The translations under genes were made by a program, and so were the position numbers. Under the pieces are notes generated by a model. The model saw only the letters and a list, made by a program, of their open reading frames with translations, ran no database searches and was not told the DNA's origin. A stretch of 14,409 bases of DNA, taken from positions 1 to 14,409 of the forward strand of contig QHVY01000010.1 in NCBI GenBank assembly GCA_003223695.1, written 5' to 3'. The stretch is from Acidobacteriota bacterium (lineage in GTDB: Bacteria > Acidobacteriota > Thermoanaerobaculia > Gp7-AA8). Positions within the stretch are counted from its first letter, which is position 1; every line of letters begins with the position of its first letter. Below are positions 8,042 through 14,409 of this stretch, one piece after another.

Positions 8042-8398
8042 TCAGGAGAGCTCATCGCGCAGGACCTGCTTGGCGCGCGCCAGCTCGAAGCGCGCTCGGC
8101 CGTAGTTGCCGTTCGAAGTCGTGACCAGAAGGACGTAGTACTCGGTCGTCACCGCGGAAACGAACGCGATGTACCTCTCGGTCACCAGCGAAAATTGCTG
8201 TACCTCGCCGGTATTGAGCTCGGTATTCGACAGACGAATTGACTTGAGAAATCCGCTGAACTCCGCGCCCATGACGTCGAGCGGAACCCTTCCGGGGTTG
8301 ATGCTGTCGACGGTGATTCCGTCGAGCCCGAGCAAGCTGACCGCCAGCGTTCCTTCGACACGTTCGCGGATGCCCTCGAGCACATCTCTAAACGACAC
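8042..8398 (-). CDS. Roadblock/LC7-domain protein (MglB-like)
   Basis: A 118-residue single-domain protein of the Roadblock/LC7 superfamily, small alpha/beta proteins that dimerise and often regulate Ras-like GTPases such as MglA. The typical start (FRDVLEGIRERVEGTLAVSLLGLDGITVDS) is followed by a central helix with FSGFLKSIRL and beta strands (RYIAFVSAVTTEYYVLLVTT). No GTPase gene is in the window, so the partner is unknown. GTG 8398 is preceded by a very strong GGAGGAGG (8403-8410) and lies 11 bp inside the TPR gene, so the two are coupled. It lies between the TPR gene and accB. Family sure, role open. Confidence 0.9.
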   Translation of the reverse strand: MSFRDVLEGIRERVEGTLAVSLLGLDGITVDSINPGRVPLDVMGAEFSGFLKSIRLSNTELNTGEVQQFSLVTERYIAFVSAVTTEYYVLLVTTSNGNYGRARFELARAKQVLRDELS

Positions 8399-9395
8399 TC
8401 CCCTCCTCCCTCTTCTTCACCTTCGCGAGCCATTTCTCGAGTTTTTTCACTTTCGCATCTCGCGGAGCGCCGCCGAGGGCGTCGAGCTTGCTCTTTACGT
8501 CGGCATTGTCAGGTTCGCGCCGCAGAATCGATTCATAAATCTCGCGCGCTTTGTCCGGCAAACCCTGCTTGACGTAAAGATCGGCCATCGTGACCGTATT
8601 CGCCAGATCCTCCTGTGCCGGAGGCGGCGGAGCTTCGGCCGGAGCGAACATGTCCGATGCCGGCTCCTCTTCCGACCACGGAGTTGGTACTTCCGCGACT
8701 GCGGGCGCTGTGTCGACGTGCACTCCCTTCGGTTTTTCGACGGTTACTGCATCGGCGGTGTAGTCCTTGACCGGCTCTTCAAACGGACTCTGCGCATGCG
8801 CGGCGCGCATCGGCTCACGGTCGGCGGTCCGTTCGGCAACGCTCTGTTCCTCCTGGAAAGCCGCTGAGGCATCAGCGAACACCTGATTGTCGCCGCTGCT
8901 CGGCACGACTTCCGTTTCAGGCAGCGGCGCAGGCTCCGAATCCGTGATGAACGGCGCAGGAGACGGTGGGGGGGCGTTCAGCTCACGATCGAGCCGGGCG
9001 ATGATCGCTTCGAGCTCCTCGTCGTCATTGGGCAGAAGGGCGCGAACGAGTTTGTATTTCTTGATTGCATCCAGCCGGTCACCGAGGTCGAGGTAGGAAT
9101 CAGCGAGAAGACGGGCGGCGACGACGTTGCCAGGATCGAGTTGCAATGCCTTGGTGAGCGCCTCGACCGCTTCCTGATGCTTGGTCGCTTCGCGTAGAAC
9201 CCGGCCGAGGCTCACCCAAGCAGAAAGATAAGTCGGATGTTGCCCGAGCCCGGCGCGAAGGACCTGTTCCGCCTCGGCGTATTGATCGAGTTTCCGCAGT
9301 TCTTCAGCGAGCGGAAAAAAGAGGCGGCTCTTCGGATCCGTCTTCAGGCGAAACCGAAGCTCTTCGATTTTTGGACTGGTTGCCGGTTGAGCCAT
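8388..9395 (-). CDS. Tetratricopeptide-repeat protein
   Basis: A 335-residue soluble TPR scaffold without signal peptide or membrane helix. Residues 20-125 hold about three TPR units (FFPLAEELRKLDQYAEAEQVLRAGL; AWVSLGRVLREATKHQEAVEALTKALQLDPGN; AARLLADSYLDLGDRLDAIKKYKLV). Residues 140-265 are a Pro/Glu/Ala-rich, probably disordered acidic linker. Another TPR unit follows at about 267-302 (MADLYVKQGLPDKAREIYESILRREPDN) and a Lys-rich tail (VKKLEKWLAKVKKREE). ATG 9395 is the family-like start but has no clear Shine-Dalgarno. It overlaps the Roadblock gene, so the two probably act together; the partner proteins are unknown. It is the first gene after a terminator. Confidence 0.88.
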   Translation of the reverse strand: MAQPATSPKIEELRFRLKTDPKSRLFFPLAEELRKLDQYAEAEQVLRAGLGQHPTYLSAWVSLGRVLREATKHQEAVEALTKALQLDPGNVVAARLLADSYLDLGDRLDAIKKYKLVRALLPNDDEELEAIIARLDRELNAPPPSPAPFITDSEPAPLPETEVVPSSGDNQVFADASAAFQEEQSVAERTADREPMRAAHAQSPFEEPVKDYTADAVTVEKPKGVHVDTAPAVAEVPTPWSEEEPASDMFAPAEAPPPPAQEDLANTVTMADLYVKQGLPDKAREIYESILRREPDNADVKSKLDALGGAPRDAKVKKLEKWLAKVKKREEGSVV

Positions 9396-9427
9396 GGGCG
9401 TACGTGTGACTTTACCGCAGAAACGAA
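9396..9427 (-). promoter_or_regulatory. Short leader of the TPR-accB-accC operon
   Basis: Only 32 bp separate the terminator from the TPR start codon. I see no confident -35/-10 pair here. Either the promoter overlaps the terminator region up to 9472 or the operon depends partly on read-through from the pilus-side genes. Confidence 0.25.
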
Positions 9428-9445
9428 CCGCCCCCGAAGGGGCGG
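9428..9445 (-). terminator. Hairpin terminator after the IPT/TIG lipoprotein gene
   Basis: Stem CCGCCCC / GGGGCGG (7 bp) around a CGAA loop, which on the minus strand reads as a stable TTCG tetraloop. It begins 27 bp after the stop at 9473 and is followed in the minus direction by TTCGTTTCTG, a moderate T-rich tail. It separates the pilQ-side operon from the TPR-acc operon. Confidence 0.75.
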
Positions 9446-9472
9446 CTCGCGTGCATCAAGAGCTTGACTGCG

Positions 9473-11500
9473 TCATTGCGAGGAGCCGATCAGTGTGAAC
9501 TGCTTCGTGCCTGCATTCGTAGTGATCGTCAGCGTGCATACATCAGTAGCCGTGGCGGGAGGCGTTGGTCCCTTGTACGTAACGGTGACCGGCAGCGCTT
9601 CGCATTCATTCAACGTAACGGCCATGGCAGGCGGTATTGCGGGTCCGAACACGAAATTCGCGCATCCAGGCTGTGCTGGATTCGTCGCGATTCCGGTGAC
9701 AGTCAGCGGTGCAGTGCCATTATTGATGATTTGCATCGTCTGCGGCGCGGACGGCGTCTCACTCGGCGGAACTGGCGGGATGGCTGCCGGATTACCCGGG
9801 TTGAACGTCGCGGTGAATGTGTTGAACGCGATCGGATTCGTGTTGAACACGGGGACTGCAGCGGGATTGACTGTGAGACCCTTCGGGGACGTATCGGTGC
9901 ACCCGGTGGTTGCACTTGTATAGGTCACGTCGAATGCTGTAGGCGCAGGCGCCGTTCCTCCCGCCGGGCACGACACAGTGTTGAGCTGCACGGTCGACGG
10001 AACCACAACGGCGAAGGTAGTTGTGCCATTTCCGTTGTCAGTCTGACCGGAAATCGTCGCCGCCACGCCGCCAATCGTGATTCGGGCGAAGCCGACGGCA
10101 TTCAACACAGTGACGTTGACAGTGGCTCCAATGGACGTCGGATTCGGTGCAATGTTCGTGATCAGCGGCTTCGGAATCCGAAATGTGAACACGGGACCAG
10201 TGGCCGAATCTCCGTTCGCGGTGTTCGTCACGGTAATCGGGCCCGCGATATCCGAGCATCCGGACGGCTGAACACCACTGGTGATGGCGACGACTTCAGT
10301 CGCGGAGACTCTGATCACCTGCGCGGCGATGCCGCCGCCGGTGCCAGCAGAGATAACCACGGCGAGCGGATCGTCGAAGCCAACGCCGTCGATCGTAATT
10401 CGCGTTCCGCCGGTGAATGGACCGGCGGTCGGGGCGGCGGTGGTAATCGCCATCTTCGAGACGTAGCGGAAGCCGCCGGAGAACGTCGTGGACTTGTTCG
10501 AGTTGATGTTCTTGACCGTCACATCGACGGGTCCGGTCACAACGCCGGAACCATTCGGCGTTGTGTCGCTGGCCCGCGGGCTCATGACGATGATCGTATT
10601 GAATGTCACGCTGATCAGTTGCGCTTCAGCCGAGTTGAAGAACACCTGCACCGGCTGCTGAAACGCGTCGCCGGTGATCGTGATGCGTGTGCCGCCGTCG
10701 ATCGGACCGGAGGTCGGCTGCAGAGCGCGAATCACCGGTGTGAGGACAGCGCTGGCGAACGTGAAGGCGCTGGCTTTCACGACGCGCTGTTCGCCCGCCG
10801 TGCCTGCCTGCGTGATCACGATGACGTCTGCGGCTTGCGTCGTCCCCGCCGCCAGATCGATGCGCGGAGTCACCGCGATGATCTGCGTACTCGTGAACGA
10901 ATTGACGAAAGCTTCTTTCACGGTTCCGTTGCCGAGATCGAAGAGGACGCGGATCGGACCGTTGAAATTCGTGCCCGTGATCGTTATGACGTCCCCACCC
11001 TCCGGCCTGCCGGTCGTCGGCGTAATGCTGGTAACCGTCGGCGTTGTCGACGGTGGAGGCTGCGTCACAGGCTGCGTGGAAAACGTGACGGTGGTGCTCT
11101 TCGAGACATTGTTCACCGTCGCAGTGATCGTTGCCGTGCCAGCAGTGGCGGAAGTGAGCGTCGCCGTGGCGACGCCATTGGTCGTTGTCCTGATGGTTAT
11201 CGTCGTGCCGGTATCCGTGAACGTGCCGAGCGTGGTGGAGAACTGAACTGCGGTGCCATTCGGAACGTTCTGATTGTTTTGCGTCACTGTCGCGGTGATG
11301 ACGACGTTCGAGTTCACCAACGGATTCGCGTTGGAGACGGTGAGATTGATCGTCGCATTCGTCGGCGGCGTCACGCCACCGGAGGGTGCGCCGGGCGAGG
11401 TCACGGTCGGAGTCGTCGGCGACTCGGCTTTGCACCCGCCGAAGATCAGAATCAGCGCCAGAAGCGCAAACATCATTTTCCGCTGTCTCATTTTGATCAT
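9473..11500 (-). CDS. Multi-domain Ig-like / IPT-TIG lipoprotein
   Basis: A 675-residue predicted outer-membrane or surface lipoprotein. The signal peptide ends in IFGGC with C23 as the lipid site. A Pro/Thr-rich linker leads to a Big_1/invasin-like Ig domain (about 48-140), then IPT/TIG domains at about 155-249, 254-349 and 352-447, recognisable by repeated GGTRITI-G-F motifs. A more diverged fourth IPT-like unit (about 449-545) precedes an ASH / choice-of-anchor-D-like C-terminal domain (MQIINNGTAPLTVTGI...LTITTN). Such stacks are extracellular adhesive or spacer domains. ATG 11500 follows GGGGGTTGAA; a GTG at 11521 is possible. It lies 40 bp after the CxxCxxC lipoprotein and two genes after pilQ, so a link with the pilus or cell surface is likely but inferred. 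Confidence 0.88.
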   Translation of the reverse strand: MIKMRQRKMMFALLALILIFGGCKAESPTTPTVTSPGAPSGGVTPPTNATINLTVSNANPLVNSNVVITATVTQNNQNVPNGTAVQFSTTLGTFTDTGTTITIRTTTNGVATATLTSATAGTATITATVNNVSKSTTVTFSTQPVTQPPPSTTPTVTSITPTTGRPEGGDVITITGTNFNGPIRVLFDLGNGTVKEAFVNSFTSTQIIAVTPRIDLAAGTTQAADVIVITQAGTAGEQRVVKASAFTFASAVLTPVIRALQPTSGPIDGGTRITITGDAFQQPVQVFFNSAEAQLISVTFNTIIVMSPRASDTTPNGSGVVTGPVDVTVKNINSNKSTTFSGGFRYVSKMAITTAAPTAGPFTGGTRITIDGVGFDDPLAVVISAGTGGGIAAQVIRVSATEVVAITSGVQPSGCSDIAGPITVTNTANGDSATGPVFTFRIPKPLITNIAPNPTSIGATVNVTVLNAVGFARITIGGVAATISGQTDNGNGTTTFAVVVPSTVQLNTVSCPAGGTAPAPTAFDVTYTSATTGCTDTSPKGLTVNPAAVPVFNTNPIAFNTFTATFNPGNPAAIPPVPPSETPSAPQTMQIINNGTAPLTVTGIATNPAQPGCANFVFGPAIPPAMAVTLNECEALPVTVTYKGPTPPATATDVCTLTITTNAGTKQFTLIGSSQ

Positions 11501-11540
11501 TTCAACCCCCGTCAACTCCACCGTCCAGCCACGAAAGCGG

Positions 11541-12143
11541 CTACGCGCACCCGCCGCACGAGAAGCAGAAATCGAGTGTCATCCGTGTGTTGCCGGAGAC
11601 TCGCTCGCCGGCCAGCGTTTGTCCAAAGAAGGTCAGGACCACGTCCATGGTGATGATCGGTTTCCCTGTTTCGGGATCGATTCCGCCGTTCTGCGGCAGC
11701 AAAGCAGCGAAGGGCGCCTGATTGAGCGCGTTCGGATCGAAGACGACGAATGTCGTTCCCGTTGACGATCCACCTGCCGCGATCACTGTCGAAGTCGATC
11801 GGACAAATGGCGCAGGCACGAGATGGCCGCCGTCGACACGTACGTAGGAAACCTGATAGCGATCGATCTTGATCTGATTCAGATCGGCCAGCGAAACATT
11901 CGGATTCGGATTCAACAGCGGCGGCTGCACGACAATCGACGTCAGCAGGACCGTGCCGATGCTTTTCTGACAATTCGTCGATCCCACTGCATCGCCGGCG
12001 AGATCGATCCGGTGCAGGTCTTGTGTATTCGAGACGATCAGCGAGACCGGAGATTCCTGCTTGTTGATGTCGTTGCACGAACCACCGACGAGCAACGCCA
12101 GCAACGCGATTGCCGTCAGCGCGATTTTGTTCATGTTCTGCAT
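11541..12143 (-). CDS. Lipoprotein with C-terminal CxxCxxC motif, unknown function
   Basis: 200 residues. N-terminal signal peptide with lipobox GGSC (C23). The mature part is beta-rich in appearance (QIKIDRYQVSYVRVDGG, TFVVFDP, ITMDVVLTFFGQTLAGERVSGNTRMTLDF) and has no repeats. It ends in CFSCGGCA, giving C193, C196 and C199 in CxxCxxC spacing one residue before the stop; one more Cys occurs near the N-terminus (STNCQKS). I recognise no family. ATG 12143 has AGGAGG six bases upstream that overlaps the pilQ stop codon, so translation should be coupled with pilQ. A role as a periplasmic or outer-membrane partner of the secretin is inference from position. The terminal Cys cluster could bind metal or form disulfides. 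Confidence 0.82.
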   Translation of the reverse strand: MQNMNKIALTAIALLALLVGGSCNDINKQESPVSLIVSNTQDLHRIDLAGDAVGSTNCQKSIGTVLLTSIVVQPPLLNPNPNVSLADLNQIKIDRYQVSYVRVDGGHLVPAPFVRSTSTVIAAGGSSTGTTFVVFDPNALNQAPFAALLPQNGGIDPETGKPIITMDVVLTFFGQTLAGERVSGNTRMTLDFCFSCGGCA

Positions 12144-12149
12144 ACCGCC

Positions 12150-12155
12150 CCTCCT
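12150..12155 (-). promoter_or_regulatory. Shine-Dalgarno of the lipoprotein, overlapping the pilQ stop
   Basis: AGGAGG read within TAGGAGGGG, where TAG is the pilQ stop codon (12154-12156), six bases before ATG 12143. This arrangement supports one mRNA and coupled translation of the two genes. Confidence 0.6.
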
Positions 12156-14409
12156 ACGACGCCCTCACAATGCGGGGTGTGATGAAGATCAACAATTCCT
12201 GTCGGGTCAGATTGATGTCGTGGGTCTTGAACAAACTTCCAAGGATGGGGATTTTGTAGAGGAACGGGAGACGGCTCTGGTTATTGATGTCGGTCGTCTG
12301 ATAAATGCCGCCGATGACCGCCGTCCCACCATCTCGGACCATCAAGCGCGTTCTGGCCTGATTGGTGTTGATGGATGGCCCAGGCGCGCCGGCCGCAGTG
12401 CTGCCGACATCGTTCTTTTGCACCGCGATCTCCATGATCACCGTTCCCGCTTCGGTAATCTGCGGCGTGACCGATAGTCGCAGCGTGGCATCAACGTAGC
12501 TGACCGTCGTGGTGAAGTTGATGCGCGTCTGGATCGGGATCTGGACGCCGCTCTGAATCTCCGCCGACACGTTGTCCTGCGTTTGAACACGCGGCGCAGC
12601 GATGATGCGTGCGAGGTTTTCCTGTTCCGTGGCAACGAGAGCCAGATCGAGAGTGAACGTGCCCAGAACGTTTGCCAGCGAGAAGGACAACACCGGGTTT
12701 CCGACGCCGAAGTTGAACGGCCCGCCGATCGTATCGATTCGATTCGGGAACACCAGTCCAGTGCCCGTGCCCAGTGCAGGATCGAGCGTTCCGCGGAAAC
12801 TCCAGTTGAATCCGTAGGACTGAATGAACTGATTCGTTGCCGTGACGATACGCGCTTCGATGACCACCTGACGGTTGGCCACATCGACCGATTCGATGAG
12901 GTTACGCATCGTCTGCAGATACGCGGGAATCTCGCTGATGATGAGCTGATTCGTGCGGCCGTCAACGATGAGGCGCGCGCGAGGCGAAGCGATTTCTCTC
13001 AACAGCGCCGCAACGTCGGCCGCGCGTGCATAGGACAGTTTGAAGCTGACAGTCGTCAGCGGGACATTGAGCCGCTCTTCTTCCGCGAGCCGGCGGTTCG
13101 CCGCAGCCTCTTCAGCCAGAGTGGCCAGCGTGCCGACGCGCATGACGTTGCCCTCGAGCACGTACGACAGCCGGTTCTGACGAAGAATGAGGTCGAGCGC
13201 CTGGTCCCACGGAACGTCGACGAAATCGACGGTCACCGAGCCGCTCACATTCGGATCGACAGCGATATTGAGACCGGTCAACGTGGCGAACGTGCGCAGC
13301 ACGTCCTTGATATCGGCATCCTTGAGGTTCAACGAGATCGGCTCACCAGTGAAGACTTTCTCTCCAGCGCTCAACTGGCGCGCGCCGCCAAGCGGACCAC
13401 CGACAACTGGAGCCGGTTGCGGCTCGCTGAACACGTTCTCGCCAGGCATCGGTGTCGGTGCCGGCTGAGCGGTGGTCGGCGTCAGAGTCGTGGTGGTCAG
13501 ACGCGGAGTGGGGGCGGGCGGCGGGGGAACCTGATCTTGTGCGTGAATGACCGCCGTCGCGCCCTGCGATGCGTCCCGCGGCATCTTCCATGTTGCGTTA
13601 TCAGCAACTGCAGGAACCTGCGAGACGATATCCGTCGGAGCAGGCTTTGGCTCGCTCGGTGGAGGGCCGCCGTCCACGGCGGCCACCGCGGAGGACCGCG
13701 GTGCTCCATTCTCGCCGAACGTGATCAGCACGCGATCGCCATTCTTGATGATGTTGTACGTCGTCGCTTCGGACAGATCGAGAACGACGCGCGTCACATC
13801 CGGTTTGAATTGCGCCGCGCGAATCCGCTTCACGATCGAGTTGTCGACCTCGATCGTGTTTTTGGCGAGCTTGTCCTTGATTCCGGCGAAGTCGATCACT
13901 ACGCGCGCGGGGCTGTTCAATTTGAATGCGCTGTAGCTCGCGGCGCCGTCGGTGGCGATCTCCACTTCAGTCGCCGCGCCGCTGCCGGAGGTCTCGATTT
14001 TCTTCAGCCATTTCGCTTTCGGGAGCGGTTTCGAATCAACAACGGGCGCTTCCGCTTCGTGTACGGGCGGAGCTGCAACCGGCACGGATGCCGGCATCTC
14101 GGCCACGACTGGAGCTGCCGGGAGCGTGACCGTGACCGAGTTTCCTTCGGCGGCAGCTTGCGCCGTGCCTGGCTGTGACAGCCGGACGGTGACGCGCGTG
14201 AGCTGGCCGCCCATTTCAGTAACTTCATCAGCAGTGATGGCGCTGACTCCGGCCGGAAGCTGCGATGGAATGGTCAGCATCGGCGACTTGCTGGTACCAG
14301 TGAGGTCGATGACGAACTGGTCAGAGGTCGGGCTGAGGGACGTAAATGCCGGCGCGCCGCTGGTGCGAAGCACGATCTGAGGGGCCGCCGATGATCCGAC
14401 TTCAATGGC
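12154..14409 (-). CDS. pilQ: Type IV pilus secretin PilQ (N-terminus outside window)
   Basis: Forms the outer-membrane ring through which the type IV pilus passes. 751 residues are visible; the frame is open to the right edge, so the signal peptide is missing. In order: two AMIN-like domains that bind peptidoglycan (about 10-95 and 130-235; KWLKKIETSGSG...VVIDFAG...RVLITFGENG), a Pro/Thr-rich linker (about 240-345), an STN/N0 domain (ISLNLKDADIKDVLRTFATLTGLNIAVDP), an N1 domain (FKLSYARAADVAALLREI...) and the secretin barrel (VVIEARIVTATNQF, RVQTQDNVSAEIQSGVQIPI) ending in the signature LPFLYKIPILGSLFK and RQELLIFITPRIV. PilQ is normally the last gene of pilMNOPQ, so the assembly genes are expected to the right. 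Two lipoprotein genes follow in the same direction. Confidence 0.95.
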   Translation of the reverse strand, partial: AIEVGSSAAPQIVLRTSGAPAFTSLSPTSDQFVIDLTGTSKSPMLTIPSQLPAGVSAITADEVTEMGGQLTRVTVRLSQPGTAQAAAEGNSVTVTLPAAPVVAEMPASVPVAAPPVHEAEAPVVDSKPLPKAKWLKKIETSGSGAATEVEIATDGAASYSAFKLNSPARVVIDFAGIKDKLAKNTIEVDNSIVKRIRAAQFKPDVTRVVLDLSEATTYNIIKNGDRVLITFGENGAPRSSAVAAVDGGPPPSEPKPAPTDIVSQVPAVADNATWKMPRDASQGATAVIHAQDQVPPPPAPTPRLTTTTLTPTTAQPAPTPMPGENVFSEPQPAPVVGGPLGGARQLSAGEKVFTGEPISLNLKDADIKDVLRTFATLTGLNIAVDPNVSGSVTVDFVDVPWDQALDLILRQNRLSYVLEGNVMRVGTLATLAEEAAANRRLAEEERLNVPLTTVSFKLSYARAADVAALLREIASPRARLIVDGRTNQLIISEIPAYLQTMRNLIESVDVANRQVVIEARIVTATNQFIQSYGFNWSFRGTLDPALGTGTGLVFPNRIDTIGGPFNFGVGNPVLSFSLANVLGTFTLDLALVATEQENLARIIAAPRVQTQDNVSAEIQSGVQIPIQTRINFTTTVSYVDATLRLSVTPQITEAGTVIMEIAVQKNDVGSTAAGAPGPSINTNQARTRLMVRDGGTAVIGGIYQTTDINNQSRLPFLYKIPILGSLFKTHDINLTRQELLIFITPRIVRAS

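Noticed and set aside
9464..11653. A 729-codon plus-strand open frame opposite the IPT/TIG lipoprotein gene
   Set aside because: Its product is Arg/Gly/His-rich with no domain or signal, while the opposite strand gives a clean lipoprotein with recognisable repeats. It is a codon-bias shadow.
12583..14178. A 531-codon plus-strand frame opposite pilQ
   Set aside because: Arg-rich composition, no recognisable motif, wholly inside the well-supported secretin gene on the other strand.

Overview
The window holds one strand's worth of genes: every convincing coding region is on the minus strand, packed tightly, with many 1-11 bp overlaps between neighbours. Long plus-strand reading frames are shadows of the GC-rich minus-strand genes. 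The secretin, two lipoproteins, the Fis/NtrC-type sigma-54 regulator and the Trp/Tyr-rich FecR-like secreted protein point to a GC-rich (about 60%, by eye) diderm bacterium. Acidobacteriota or a related uncultured group is my best guess, from gene style only; nothing in the window fixes the phylum.

Layout in transcription order (right to left). (1) 14409-9473: type IV pilus secretin PilQ (N-terminus outside the window), then a 200-aa lipoprotein ending in CxxCxxC, then a 675-aa lipoprotein built of Ig-like, IPT/TIG and ASH-like domains, closed by a hairpin terminator at 9428-9445. (2) 9395-4864: a TPR protein, a Roadblock/LC7 (MglB-like) protein, AccB, AccC, AroK and a metallophosphoesterase, all co-oriented and closely spaced. 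This looks like a housekeeping operon for the start of fatty-acid synthesis and the shikimate pathway, with a small signalling module at its head. (3) 4724-2742: a secreted FecR-domain protein with a DUF6600-like aromatic region, ended by a perfect 11-bp hairpin terminator. (4) 2609-1: a small two-helix membrane protein, a mechanosensitive-channel/cyclic-nucleotide-binding protein whose reading frame is broken in the channel region, and an NtrC-type sigma-54 response regulator running off the left edge. These three are chained by GTGA and ATGA overlaps.

The most unusual signal is not a gene. Three intergenic spaces (2619-2682, 6080-6148, 7489-7549) each carry a short element of the same design: about four tandem 7-bp units, a 1-13 bp spacer, then about four tandem 7-bp units that are the approximate reverse complement of the first set. 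The 7-mer differs at each locus (TTGAATG, GTGCCCA, GTTGTCG types), but in a suitable register the left units start with GT and the right units end with AC. Each element lies directly upstream of a start codon (accC at 0 nt, aroK at 2 nt, the small membrane gene at about 9 nt or inside its possible start), exactly where a Shine-Dalgarno sequence would be. This suggests a dispersed heptamer inverted-array family that could fold in the mRNA and affect translation.

Other points of note are the broken MscS-like frame, a probable CTG start for the phosphoesterase, a TTG start for accB, and the CxxCxxC lipoprotein next to pilQ.
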